Source: Veillonella sp.
Lineage (GTDB): Bacteria; Bacillota_C; Negativicutes; Veillonellales; Veillonellaceae
Assembly: GCA_018367495.1 (NCBI GenBank)
Contig: JAGZGB010000014.1
Coordinates: forward strand, 1 to 31,192
Reading direction: 5' to 3'
DNA: 31,192 nt
Shown: piece after piece, positions 16,031 to 24,570 of the stretch
Layout: each line of letters starts with the position of its first letter
How positions within the stretch are numbered: position 1 is the stretch's first letter
Notes under the pieces: generated by a model
The model's database searches: none
Seen by the model: only the letters and a program-made list of their open reading frames with translations
Told to the model about the DNA's origin: nothing
Program-made: the position numbers and the translations under genes

Positions 16031-17182
16031 ATGATTTATCGGATATTGCGCTATGTAATAGCCATTCTCGTGGGCACAGCGGCCTATGTTGGAATGGATA
16101 GCTTAGCACCTATTATCGACCCATATTTGGTCTCTCAATTTGAGTCCTTTGGGGATATGTCATTGACCATTGCACGTATTTCAGTATTAATTTTTGGTAC
16201 TCTATTAGGCGTCATTATTGGGTATTTAATTTCTTCATTTATTTTAAAGCAAGGCTTAGTAATTTCTAAACGTTTAGAACGCATTCTTACTCATATTCCA
16301 AATCAAGAATTGATTGCAGGTACCATCGGTTTATTATTCGGTCTTATTATTGCAAATTTAATTGGTGTTGCATTCCATGAAGTGCCTATTATAGGCCCTT
16401 ACATTCATATCATTCTTAGTGCTATCTTTGGATATAGTGGTCTTAAGCTCATGGCCCGTAAAGGACCTGAAATGTATAATAACTACGTACAACAGTGGGG
16501 CGGAGCTGGCACTAAAAAAACAAGTCGCTTTAAAATGTTATCCACTCATAAATCAGATAAAGCTTCTAGTACGCCTAAATTACTAGACACATCTGTTATC
16601 ATTGATGGACGTATTAAGGAACTATGTAATACAGGATTTATTGAAGGCCCTCTAATGGTTCCCCTTTTTGTATTGAATGAGTTACAAATTATTTCTGACT
16701 CTGCTGATGCTACAAAACGAAATCGCGGTCGTCGTGGCCTCGATATTTTGAAAGAGATGCAAGATGCTAACAAGGTAGCCATTGAAGTGGTAGAAGACGA
16801 TTATGATGATCTTACAGAAGTAGATTCTAAATTAATGCGCCTTGCTTTGGATAAACAATGGAAGTTGATGACTAATGATTTCAACTTAAATAAGGTTGCT
16901 CGTGTACAAGGCATTGAGGTCCTTAATCTGAATGAGCTAGCTAATGTACTTAAACCAGCCCTCATTGCAGGCGAATGGATTCGCGTGCAAATTATGAAAG
17001 AAGGTAAGGAGGTACATCAAGGTGTTGCTTATCTCGACGATGGTACCATGATTGTCGTTGAAGATGGTAAACCTTATGTAGGTCAAACTGTAGAGGTTAT
17101 GGTTACATCTATCTTACAAACTAGTGCTGGTCGTATGATCTTTGCTCGTGTAGATGGAGGACAAAATGGACAAGGTAATTAG
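16031..17182 (+). CDS. PIN/TRAM-domain membrane protein (YacL-type)
   Basis: A 383-residue protein with about four N-terminal membrane segments (roughly residues 5-25, 48-75, 95-118 and 122-140). A cytoplasmic PIN domain starting at LLDTSVIIDGRI (from residue 184) carries the acidic nuclease residues, including RLALDKQWKLMTNDFNL, and a TRAM RNA-binding domain (about 320-378) follows. The architecture is that of Bacillus YacL, presumed to be a membrane-bound RNase whose target is not established. ATG 16031 is preferred over the in-frame TTG at 16028, since GGAGGTGA is too close to the latter. It overlaps the start of ispDF by 17 bp, implying coupled translation. Confidence 0.92.
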   Translation: MIYRILRYVIAILVGTAAYVGMDSLAPIIDPYLVSQFESFGDMSLTIARISVLIFGTLLGVIIGYLISSFILKQGLVISKRLERILTHIPNQELIAGTIGLLFGLIIANLIGVAFHEVPIIGPYIHIILSAIFGYSGLKLMARKGPEMYNNYVQQWGGAGTKKTSRFKMLSTHKSDKASSTPKLLDTSVIIDGRIKELCNTGFIEGPLMVPLFVLNELQIISDSADATKRNRGRRGLDILKEMQDANKVAIEVVEDDYDDLTEVDSKLMRLALDKQWKLMTNDFNLNKVARVQGIEVLNLNELANVLKPALIAGEWIRVQIMKEGKEVHQGVAYLDDGTMIVVEDGKPYVGQTVEVMVTSILQTSAGRMIFARVDGGQNGQGN

Positions 17183-18341
17183 TTGTATTGTTCTCGCCGC
17201 TGGTGCAGGGCGTCGCATGGGGTACAAAGAGAATAAGATATTTATCCCTTTGGGACGATTCTCTATCATTCAGCGTACATTGCAAAATGTAGCAAATGTT
17301 GATGGCTTGAATGAAATTATTCTTGTTGTAGCTGAAGGCGACCGAGAATATATGACAAAACATATTCAGGAGTTGGAGTTGGCTGTTCCCGTTCACATAG
17401 TACTTGGTGGAAATGAACGTCAAGACTCTGTAGCATGTGGCTTACAGGCTGTATCAGAGGATACCAATATTGTCCTTGTTCATGATGGAGCGCGACCATT
17501 AGCCTCTACAGAAATGTTTAATAATGTTGCTGACTCGGCTAATACCTATGGTGCTGCTACTGTAGGTGTTCCGGCTACAGATACCATTAAACGAGTTGAT
17601 ACGGACCATAATGTTCTAGAAACATTACAGCGTAGTGAGCTATACCAAATTCAAACGCCACAAGGCTTTCAAAAAGAATTATTTGTAGAGGCTCATCAAG
17701 CGGCATATGAAACTAAGTATCTTGGTACTGATGATGTATCACTAGTTGAGTATGTAGGTAAGCCTGTACATATAGTTGAAGGGGATTATTGTAATATTAA
17801 AGTGACAACACCAAATGATATTGCAGTAGCTAAGCGATATTTAGGAATTGAGGATACACATATGCGCGTTGGATTTGGTTATGATATTCATCAATTAAAA
17901 GCAGGTCGTCCATGTATTCTTGGCGGTGTTCATATTGAATCTGAACTCGGCCCTGATGGTCATTCCGATGCGGATGTTCTCATTCACGCATTAATGGATG
18001 CTATGTTAGGTGCTGCAGGTCTACGAGATATTGGATATTATTTCCCACCTGAAGATGACCAGTATAAAGGGATTTCTAGCATGCTTTTGTTAGAAAAGGT
18101 TAATTCCTTATTGAAAGAACGTGGCTTACAAGCCTATAATATAGATATTATGGTTATTTCGGAGACTCCTAAATTAAAGCCACACATCGATACGATGAAG
18201 GCGAATTTACAATCTGTTTTGGAAATACCATTAGAACGTATTAGTATTAAAGCGACAACCAATGAAATGCTAGGTGCTATTGGGCGCCGTGAAGGTATTG
18301 CTGCACAAGCTGTCGTTTCTGTATATGAAGGAGAGGTATAA
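17166..18341 (+). CDS. ispDF: Bifunctional IspD-IspF isoprenoid enzyme
   Basis: A 391-residue fusion for two non-consecutive steps of the MEP pathway. Residues 1-~228 are the cytidylyltransferase IspD (VLAAGAGRRMG nucleotide-binding loop, VHDGARP, KVTTPNDIAVAKRYL). From Met233 comes the cyclodiphosphate synthase IspF (GFGYDIHQL with metal ligands, GPDGHSDADVLIHALMDA, RDIGYYFP, KATTNEMLG and a GRREGIAA end). All key motifs of both halves are intact. The IspE step enzyme is not nearby. ATG 17166 follows GGAGG at 5 bp; an upstream ATG at 17154 lacks a site. It lies 2 bp before gltX. Confidence 0.96.
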   Translation: MDKVISCIVLAAGAGRRMGYKENKIFIPLGRFSIIQRTLQNVANVDGLNEIILVVAEGDREYMTKHIQELELAVPVHIVLGGNERQDSVACGLQAVSEDTNIVLVHDGARPLASTEMFNNVADSANTYGAATVGVPATDTIKRVDTDHNVLETLQRSELYQIQTPQGFQKELFVEAHQAAYETKYLGTDDVSLVEYVGKPVHIVEGDYCNIKVTTPNDIAVAKRYLGIEDTHMRVGFGYDIHQLKAGRPCILGGVHIESELGPDGHSDADVLIHALMDAMLGAAGLRDIGYYFPPEDDQYKGISSMLLLEKVNSLLKERGLQAYNIDIMVISETPKLKPHIDTMKANLQSVLEIPLERISIKATTNEMLGAIGRREGIAAQAVVSVYEGEV

Positions 18342-18343
18342 TC

Positions 18344-19813
18344 ATGAGTTCCATGAAAGTTCGTTTTGCTCCAAGCCCTACGGGTCCATTCCACATTGGT
18401 GGCGCTCGTTCTGCTTTGTTTAACTGGCTATTAGCACGTAAAGAAAAAGGCACATTTGTATTGCGTATTGAAGATACAGATTTGGCACGTTCTACCCGTG
18501 AAAGTGAAGAAAATATCAAAGCTTCTTTACAATGGCTTGGCATGAACTGGGATGAAGGCATTGATGTAGGTGGCGATAATGGTCCTTACCGTCAAACAGA
18601 ACGTCTTGACTTATATAAAGAAGTAACACAACGTTTGTTGGACGAAGGCAAAGCATATGAATGCTATTGCACACCTGAAGAATTAGATGCTGTTCGCCAA
18701 GAACAAATGGATCGTGGTGAAACACCTAAATATAATGGCCATTGCCAACACTTAGATGAAGAAACAAAGGCTAAATATATTGCAGAAGGTCGTAAACCAA
18801 CCATTCGCTTACGCGTTCCTTTGAATAAAACATATGCTTTCGATGATATGGTACGTGGTCATGTATCCTTTGAATCCAATGGTGTAGGTGACTTTGTAAT
18901 CGTAAAATCTGATGGTATTCCTGTATATAACTTTGCCGTAGTAATGGATGACCATATGATGGGCATTACTCACGTTATTCGTGCAGAAGAACATTTATCT
19001 AATACTCCACGTCAAATGGCTATTTATGAAGCACTAGGCTGGGAAGTACCTAAGTTTGGTCACATTTCCTTGATTCTTGGCAAAGATTACAAAAAAATGT
19101 CCAAACGCCATGGGGCTACATCTGTTGAACAATACAAACAATTGGGCTATTTGCCAGAAGCACTTGTAAACTTCTTAGCGCTTCTTGGTTGGGCTCCAGA
19201 AGGGGAAGAGGAATTTTTCACACAAGATGAATTGATTCAAGCCTTCTCCATGGATCGCGTAGCTAAAAACCCTGCTGTATTCGATATTGATAAATTGAAC
19301 CATATCAACTTCCACTACATGAAAAACTTAAGCGATGAAGAATTATTCCATCTTTGCTTGCCTCATTTGAAAGAGGTTGGTTTGGCTCCAGATAGCTTAA
19401 ATCAGTCGGATATCGATTGGTTGACATTATTATGCTCTACATTCCGCGACCATATTAGCTATGGTGCACAAATTAAAGATCATGTAGGTATGTTCATGGG
19501 TGAAACTGTATTCCTTGAAGAAGGTCACGAAGAGGAATTGCGTGCTGTATTGAATGAAGAAACAGCACCAACAGTTCTCGGCGCATTCCGCAATGCATTG
19601 GCTGAACTTGATGAAATTACGCCTGATGTTGTAAAAGCAACTATCAAAGCTGTTATGAAAGAAACTGCCTTGAAAGGTAAATTTGTATTCATGCCAATTC
19701 GTGTTGCTCTTACTGGTCAAATGCATGGTCCAGATTTGAACAACATTGTTACATTGCTTGGCAAAGAAAAATGCTTACATCGATTAGACAATGTTAGCAC
19801 TTTAAGAAAATAA
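18344..19813 (+). CDS. gltX: Glutamyl-tRNA synthetase
   Basis: A 489-residue class I synthetase charging tRNA-Glu. The HIGH-type motif is PSPTGPFHIGGARSALFN near the N-terminus; the KMSKS-type motif is KKMSKRHGATS (around residue 246); and the C-terminal anticodon-binding helices end in an intact frame. Between them are CYCTPEELDA and VIRAEEHLSNTPRQ, typical of bacterial GluRS. Whether it is discriminating or also charges tRNA-Gln cannot be read here; gatCAB is not in the window. The start ATG at 18344 follows GGAGAGG, two bases after ispDF, and a strong terminator ends the operon. Confidence 0.96.
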   Translation: MSSMKVRFAPSPTGPFHIGGARSALFNWLLARKEKGTFVLRIEDTDLARSTRESEENIKASLQWLGMNWDEGIDVGGDNGPYRQTERLDLYKEVTQRLLDEGKAYECYCTPEELDAVRQEQMDRGETPKYNGHCQHLDEETKAKYIAEGRKPTIRLRVPLNKTYAFDDMVRGHVSFESNGVGDFVIVKSDGIPVYNFAVVMDDHMMGITHVIRAEEHLSNTPRQMAIYEALGWEVPKFGHISLILGKDYKKMSKRHGATSVEQYKQLGYLPEALVNFLALLGWAPEGEEEFFTQDELIQAFSMDRVAKNPAVFDIDKLNHINFHYMKNLSDEELFHLCLPHLKEVGLAPDSLNQSDIDWLTLLCSTFRDHISYGAQIKDHVGMFMGETVFLEEGHEEELRAVLNEETAPTVLGAFRNALAELDEITPDVVKATIKAVMKETALKGKFVFMPIRVALTGQMHGPDLNNIVTLLGKEKCLHRLDNVSTLRK

Positions 19814-19830
19814 TAATATAAGCTGATTTA

Positions 19831-19866
19831 AAAGCTCTCATAGCTGTTGTTATGAGAGCTTTTTTA
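19831..19866 (+). terminator. Terminator after gltX
   Basis: A perfect 12-bp stem (19831-19842 with 19851-19862) has an 8-nt loop and is followed by T residues. It lies 17 bp after the gltX stop. Confidence 0.93.
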
Positions 19867-19872
19867 TGTATA

Positions 19873-19901
19873 TTGAGATTATTCTATAGAAATGCTATAA
19901 T
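19873..19901 (+). promoter_or_regulatory. Promoter of the BASS-family transporter
   Basis: TTGAGA (19873-19878) and TATAAT (19896-19901) have 17-bp spacing. The predicted start is near 19908, about 40 nt before the gene. Confidence 0.85.
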
Positions 19902-19946
19902 AATCGGCGTCTTTTATTTTTATTTATTATGAAAGTGAGTTCTTTT

Positions 19947-20900
19947 ATGAGTATTATTCGTTCTCTTAACCATTTATTCAATAGCTATCTTTCCTGGATT
20001 GTGCTATTAATGGCGGTATTGGCGTATTTATTACCAACTGTATTTTCTTGGATGACGCCATACATTGCGTACATGCTTCAATTTGTTATGTTTGCTATGG
20101 GTTTAACATTAACAGCTAAAGTATTCTTTGATGTATTTAAGCAACCAATGAAGGTTATTTTAGTATCTGTAATTCAATTCTTATGGATGCCATTAGCAGG
20201 TTTCTTGGTTGCCATAATCTTTAATTTTCCTCCAGAAATTGGTATTGGTTTTATCTTGTTAGGTGCATGTCCAGGTGGTACAGCGTCTAATGTAATGACA
20301 TTCCTTGCAAATGGTAATGTTCCCTTGTCTGTATCTGCAACAACTGTGTCTACATTGTTGGCACCAATTTTAACACCTTTATTCGTTGTGTTATATGCAG
20401 GGGCTACATCTTCCATTGAAATTCAATTTATGCCGATGTTTATTTCTATTGTAAAAATCGTATTGGTACCAATTATCTTGGGTATCGTTTTGAATTACTT
20501 CATCGGTTCTAAGATTGAACCTGTTAAGTCTGTATGCCCAACAATCGCGGCTATTGCTGTATTGTTAATTTTGGCTGCTGTTACTGCAGTGAACCAAAAA
20601 CAAATTGCTGAAAATGGTTTTATCATCTTCGTAGCTTGCTTAGTACAAAATGTGAGTGGTTACGTAGTAACGTACTTTGTATGTAAAGCTCTTAGCATCG
20701 ATGTTTCTTCTCGTCGTGCAATGCAAATTGAAGTGGCAATGCAAAATTCTGCATTATCAGTCTCTTTAGCACTTAAACACTTTACTCCTCAAGCGGCTGT
20801 AGCTGGAGCAGTGTTCTCTATCATTCATAACTTTACAGGCTCTATCTTTGCAGGTATTTGCCGTAAACATGATGATCAAGAAAAATTGGAAAATGCTTAA
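19947..20900 (+). CDS. Bile acid:sodium symporter (BASS) family transporter
   Basis: A 317-residue membrane protein with about nine or ten hydrophobic helices. The diagnostic BASS/SBF region is present: GACPGGTASNVMTFLANGNVPLSVSATT, the first crossover helix near the sodium sites, and later AMQIEVAMQNSALSVSLAL, the second crossover. Such proteins take up organic anions with sodium; bacterial members carry ketopantoate, pyruvate-type acids or other anions, and no substrate is assignable here. ATG 19947 is favoured because GAAAGTGAG precedes it; the in-frame ATG at 19929 has no ribosome-binding site. It is a single-gene unit with its own promoter and a following hairpin. Confidence 0.9.
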   Translation: MSIIRSLNHLFNSYLSWIVLLMAVLAYLLPTVFSWMTPYIAYMLQFVMFAMGLTLTAKVFFDVFKQPMKVILVSVIQFLWMPLAGFLVAIIFNFPPEIGIGFILLGACPGGTASNVMTFLANGNVPLSVSATTVSTLLAPILTPLFVVLYAGATSSIEIQFMPMFISIVKIVLVPIILGIVLNYFIGSKIEPVKSVCPTIAAIAVLLILAAVTAVNQKQIAENGFIIFVACLVQNVSGYVVTYFVCKALSIDVSSRRAMQIEVAMQNSALSVSLALKHFTPQAAVAGAVFSIIHNFTGSIFAGICRKHDDQEKLENA

Positions 20901-20914
20901 TAGTTAATTCCTCA

Positions 20915-20991
20915 TCCTCATCTTTTAAATTCTATATCCAAATTACGCATGTTTAGTAGGCTAATTGGATATATTGAGAGATGAGGATTTT
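20915..20991 (+). terminator. Long hairpin after the BASS transporter gene, probable terminator
   Basis: An outer stem TCCTCATCT/AGATGAGGA (20915-20923 with 20979-20987) and an inner stem (20933-20945 with 20962-20973, one bulge) are followed by TTTTC. The T-run is short, so efficiency is uncertain. Confidence 0.65.
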
Positions 20992-21002
20992 CTTGTTCTC
21001 AT

Positions 21003-21030
21003 TGACATTCTATAGGATAGTTGATACAAT
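21003..21030 (+). promoter_or_regulatory. Promoter of the cysS T-box transcript
   Basis: TTGACA (21003-21008) and TACAAT (21025-21030) are 16 bp apart. The predicted start is near 21037, giving a leader of about 250 nt. Confidence 0.82.
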
Positions 21031-21036
21031 ATTTCT

Positions 21037-21287
21037 ATATCTAAAGATAGATTTAATAGTAATAGCTGAGACTGAAAGAAGTACTCTACAACTAACTTTT
21101 TAGCGAGAACCGACGGTGAGAGGGTTTAAGTATAGGTAGACGAAATGCATTCATGAGCTGACATTCTGATTATAGGTAGGTTTGTCCGGTGACGCGCCGT
21201 TATGCGATGAGTGGGTACCATCTTGGTGCCTAACAGAGTGGAACCGCGGACCATCGTCTCTGTATGAGATGAGGGGTCTTTTTTTAT
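21037..21287 (+). promoter_or_regulatory. T-box riboswitch, cysteine-specific, upstream of cysS
   Basis: The conserved T-box sequence AGAGTGGAACCGCGG is at 21235-21249. ACAGAG (21233-21238) can pair with CTCTGT (21258-21263) to form the antiterminator around it. The competing terminator is GACCATCGTCTC (21249-21260) with the GAGATGAGGGGTC region (21266-21278) and seven T. A TGC triplet at 21146-21148, in an unpaired-looking GAAATGCATTC context, is the likely cysteine specifier codon. Uncharged tRNA-Cys would pair there and at the T-box to allow read-through. It controls cysS and probably the genes downstream of it. Confidence 0.93.
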
Positions 21288-21314
21288 TTTATGAAGATGG
21301 AGGCATCGGTAACG

Positions 21315-22763
21315 ATGAGAGAAATTACAGTTTATAATACTATGACGCGCCAAAAAGAAGTGTTCAATCCTGTAACACCAGGTGAGGCAAAGATGTACGT
21401 ATGTGGTGTTACACCATATAACCATCCTCACATTGGCAATGCACGTCCATTCGTAACTTGGGACGTAATTCGTCGCTATATGAAACATGTAGGCTATAAA
21501 GTAACATATGTACAAAACTTTACTGATGTAGATGATAAAATTATCAATACATCCAATGGTGAAGGTGTATCTTGGGATACTATTGCTAATCGTTATATCG
21601 ATAGCTATTTCGAAGTAATGGATGCCCTTGGTGTACAACGTGCTGATATTTATCCACGTGTTTCTACACATATTGAAGATATTATTGCTATGATCTCTAC
21701 ATTGATTGAAAATGGCTATGCCTATGAACTAGATGGTGATGTATATTATAGTGTTGATAAATTTGAACATTATGGCGAGTTATCTGGTCGTACCTTAGAT
21801 GATATGGAAGCAGGTGCTCGTATCGAAGTTGATGGTCGTAAGAAAAATCCTATGGACTTCGCATTATGGAAAGCAGCGAAACCTGGTGAACCTTACTGGG
21901 AAAGTCCTTGGGGTAACGGTCGACCAGGCTGGCACATTGAATGTTCTGCAATGAGCCAAAAATATTTAGGTACAGAATTTGATTTTCATGGTGGTGGTAG
22001 TGATTTGATTTTCCCTCATCACGAAAATGAAATTGCACAATCTGAAGGTTGTTCTGGCCAACATCCATCTGTACGCTATTGGTTACACAATGGTTTTATT
22101 ACCATTAATTCTGAAAAAATGTCTAAATCCTTGAATAACTTCTTCTTGGTAAAAGATATCTTGGAACAATATAGCCCAGATGCGTTACGCTACTTCTTGT
22201 TAAGTACACATTATCGTAGTCCATTAGATTTCTCTGATGAACGTTTAGAAGAAGCAAATAAATCCTTAGAACGTTTAAGTACTGCTATTGAAAATCTTTT
22301 ATATCTTGAAAACTGTGAATCAGGACCATGTGATGAAGCTCAACATTTACTAGAAAAAGCTAAAGAATATGAAGAAGAATTCGAAGTAGCTATGAGCGAT
22401 GACTTCAATACTGCTTTAGCTACATCTAGCATGTTTGGTCTTGCTAAAGAAATCAACATTTATTATCAAACTGTGACAGGTCGTGAAGGTGTTGTTTGTC
22501 AAGAAGCAATCGCTGAAGTAAAACGTATTTTCAAGTTTATGACAGAGGTTATTGGTATTCTCGAAAAAGCATGGGAAGGTAACACAGGTGCTAACGCTGC
22601 CGAATATGAAGAGTTAATGCAAGTTATCTTGTCTGTACGTCAAGCGTGTCGTGATCAAAAACAATGGGCGCTAGCTGATTGTATCCGTGATCGTTTAGCC
22701 GAAATCGGTATTACAATAGAGGATTCCCCTCAAGGCGCACGGTGGAAAAAACGTGAAGTTTAA
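21315..22763 (+). CDS. cysS: Cysteinyl-tRNA synthetase
   Basis: A 482-residue class I synthetase that charges tRNA-Cys. Zinc ligand Cys30 is in [10 protein letters not shown], the HIGH motif is HIGNARP (39-45), WHIECSAMS and [11 protein letters not shown] supply further zinc ligands, and KMSKS is at about 268-272. A DALR-type anticodon-binding helical end follows. The start is ATG 21315: GGAGG lies 11 bp upstream and the protein begins [11 protein letters not shown] as in other CysRS. The ATG at 21291 sits straight after the T-box terminator without a ribosome-binding site. It is the first gene of cysS-mrnC-rlmB-rae1 and overlaps mrnC by 11 bp. Confidence 0.97.
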   Translation: MREITVYNTMTRQKEVFNPVTPGEAKMYVCGVTPYNHPHIGNARPFVTWDVIRRYMKHVGYKVTYVQNFTDVDDKIINTSNGEGVSWDTIANRYIDSYFEVMDALGVQRADIYPRVSTHIEDIIAMISTLIENGYAYELDGDVYYSVDKFEHYGELSGRTLDDMEAGARIEVDGRKKNPMDFALWKAAKPGEPYWESPWGNGRPGWHIECSAMSQKYLGTEFDFHGGGSDLIFPHHENEIAQSEGCSGQHPSVRYWLHNGFITINSEKMSKSLNNFFLVKDILEQYSPDALRYFLLSTHYRSPLDFSDERLEEANKSLERLSTAIENLLYLENCESGPCDEAQHLLEKAKEYEEEFEVAMSDDFNTALATSSMFGLAKEINIYYQTVTGREGVVCQEAIAEVKRIFKFMTEVIGILEKAWEGNTGANAAEYEELMQVILSVRQACRDQKQWALADCIRDRLAEIGITIEDSPQGARWKKREV

Positions 22764-23229
22764 ACAATTTCAATTTCTAAAGAATGAAGCGATAAAAAAG
22801 TTGACGGCTCTTGAAGAAGAGCCGCTTCGTTTGCGTAAACGAACTATAGAGGAATGTCTTAGTACAGATGCAGTTATGCTTGCTTATATTGGTGATGCAG
22901 TATACTCCATGTATGTGCGTGAACGAGTAGTACAAATGAATATAACGAAGGTACAAGTGCTGCACACCATTGTTACTGAGTTTATTTGTGCTAAGTCACA
23001 AGCGAAGGTATTGCTAGAAATAGAGAATACTTTTACAGAACAAGAACAAGCTATTGCACGACGTGCTAGAAATAGTAATGTAAATGTACCAAAAAGCAGT
23101 TCTGTTCATGAATATCGTAGTAGTACGGCCTTTGAAGCAGTACTAGGATTTCTTTATGAAACACGTCAAGATGAACGCTTACAAGAGGTTATGAAGCAAG
23201 CCTTTTCAATAACTCTACGAGGTATGTAG
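22753..23229 (+). CDS. mrnC: Mini-ribonuclease III
   Basis: A 158-residue RNase III catalytic domain without the double-stranded-RNA-binding domain. LAYIGDAVYSMYVRERV holds the first acidic catalytic site, and STAFEAVLGFLYE the second glutamate/aspartate group. In Bacillus this enzyme (MrnC) trims the ends of 23S rRNA precursor. The GTG start at 22753 lies within the cysS end, with GGTGG 7 bp upstream, so translation is coupled. It is followed 1 bp later by rlmB, a second 23S rRNA-acting enzyme. Confidence 0.93.
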   Translation: MKFKQFQFLKNEAIKKLTALEEEPLRLRKRTIEECLSTDAVMLAYIGDAVYSMYVRERVVQMNITKVQVLHTIVTEFICAKSQAKVLLEIENTFTEQEQAIARRARNSNVNVPKSSSVHEYRSSTAFEAVLGFLYETRQDERLQEVMKQAFSITLRGM

Positions 23230-23230
23230 T

Positions 23231-23962
23231 ATGGATAATTATATTGTAGGTCGCAATGCGGTTAAAGAGGCCTTAAGAAGTGGTCGTTCTATTCAACGCA
23301 TTATGGTCAGTGAAGATAAGGTTAAAACCAGTCTAGCTGATATTGTTGGTCTTGCTAAATCTCAAGGTATTGAAGTACGTCCAACGCCTATCAAACAAAT
23401 GAATAAATATGATTTGGAGGTACCACACCAAGGTGTTATTGCTCTTGTTTCTGCTGTTCAATTTAAAGAACTAGGTGAAGTACTACAAGAGACGAATCAT
23501 GAAGTACCGCTGCTTATTTTAACGGATGGCGTTGAAGACCCACATAATATGGGAGCTATCATCCGTACTGCGGAGTGTGTGGGTGCTACGGCTGTTCTCA
23601 TTCCTAAGCGTCACAATGCTCCTATTAATGCTACAGTTGCTAAAACATCAGCTGGTGCTATTGAACAAATTCCACTAGTGCAAGTTGGAAATGTGGCACA
23701 AACCATAAAACAACTCCAAAAACAGGGTTTTTGGGTGATGGGTGCTCATATGGAAGGGGATCGTACTCTTTATGAGGCGGATATGACAATTCCTACCGTT
23801 ATCGTTATAGGTAACGAAGGAAAGGGGATTAGTCGCGTTGTGAAAGAAGCTTGTGATTTTCTCATTACTATTCCTATGTATGGGAATTTAAATTCTTTAA
23901 ATGCATCTGTGGCGGCTGCGGTTCTTATGTATGAAGCGGTACGTCAGCGCCAAGCGAAATAA
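23231..23962 (+). CDS. rlmB: 23S rRNA 2'-O-methyltransferase, TrmH/RlmB family
   Basis: A 243-residue SpoU-type methyltransferase. The N-terminal substrate-binding part starts YIVGRNAVKEAL. The knotted C-terminal domain has motif 1 DGVEDPHNMGAIIRTAE (catalytic Arg), motif 2 VIVIGNEGKGIS and motif 3 IPMYGNLNSLNASVAAAVLMYE, which bind S-adenosylmethionine. It is expected to methylate the 2'-oxygen of a guanosine in 23S rRNA; TrmH-family paralogues acting on tRNA cannot be fully excluded. The gene follows mrnC by 1 bp and precedes rae1 by 2 bp. Confidence 0.92.
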   Translation: MDNYIVGRNAVKEALRSGRSIQRIMVSEDKVKTSLADIVGLAKSQGIEVRPTPIKQMNKYDLEVPHQGVIALVSAVQFKELGEVLQETNHEVPLLILTDGVEDPHNMGAIIRTAECVGATAVLIPKRHNAPINATVAKTSAGAIEQIPLVQVGNVAQTIKQLQKQGFWVMGAHMEGDRTLYEADMTIPTVIVIGNEGKGISRVVKEACDFLITIPMYGNLNSLNASVAAAVLMYEAVRQRQAK

Positions 23963-23964
23963 TT

Positions 23965-24498
23965 ATGCTAAAAGATATCTTAATTGTAGACGGATATAAT
24001 GTGATATTTGCCTGGACTCATCTAAAGAAGCTGGCTCATGAATCATTAGAACACGCTCGTATGGAACTTAGAGACAGATTGTTAAATTACGGAAAATTCA
24101 AGGGCTATGAAGTTATCCTTGTGTTTGATGGTAAATATACAAAATCTGGTGGTTCTGTAGAGGCTATTACGAGCGGATTTCTTGAAGTATATACTGAGGA
24201 TGGGGAAACAGCGGATTCCTTTATTGAACGGGAGGTATTTTTGCGGAAAGGCAAATATACCAATGTATATGTTGTAACCTCTGACGGGGCTGAACAAAAT
24301 CAAATTCTTGGTTCTGGAGGCTTACGGATTCCAGCTCGAGAATTACAAAATATGATTCGTATGGCTAAGGAAGAGGAACGACTGCAATACGCTCATGAAC
24401 ATAGACGAGATCAATTTAGTTTGCGACGTAATGAGGTAGGAGGCTTATTATCTCCTGAAGTAGCTGAAAAGCTTGAAAAATTACGCCGTGGCCATTGA
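23965..24498 (+). CDS. rae1: NYN-domain ribonuclease, Rae1/YacP type
   Basis: A 177-residue protein with an NYN nuclease fold: ILIVDGYNVIFAW at the N-terminus, VILVFDGKYTKSGG, TADSFIEREV and VVTSDGAEQNQILGSG carry the conserved acidic residues. Bacillus Rae1 (YacP) cuts mRNA in the ribosomal A-site. The order rlmB-yacP-sigH is the standard Firmicute order, which supports orthology. The C-terminus is a charged helix. The start ATG is 2 bp after the rlmB stop with no separate strong ribosome-binding site, so translation is probably coupled. Confidence 0.92.
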   Translation: MLKDILIVDGYNVIFAWTHLKKLAHESLEHARMELRDRLLNYGKFKGYEVILVFDGKYTKSGGSVEAITSGFLEVYTEDGETADSFIEREVFLRKGKYTNVYVVTSDGAEQNQILGSGGLRIPARELQNMIRMAKEEERLQYAHEHRRDQFSLRRNEVGGLLSPEVAEKLEKLRRGH

Positions 24499-24501
24499 TA
24501 G

Positions 24502-24530
24502 TTGAAAATCACATATAGTTCCAGTATAAT
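24502..24530 (+). promoter_or_regulatory. Promoter directly upstream of sigH
   Basis: TTGAAA (24502-24507) and TATAAT (24525-24530) have 17-bp spacing, beginning 3 bp after the rae1 stop. It gives sigH a start independent of the cysteine T-box. Confidence 0.8.
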
Positions 24531-24570
24531 GAATATATTGGTTTTTCTGCTCAATTGTAAGGAGGAGCAT

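Noticed and set aside
21126..21671. Minus-strand open frame (181 codons) over the T-box and the start of cysS
   Set aside because: It runs against a structured riboswitch and a conserved synthetase, and its translation resembles no protein family.
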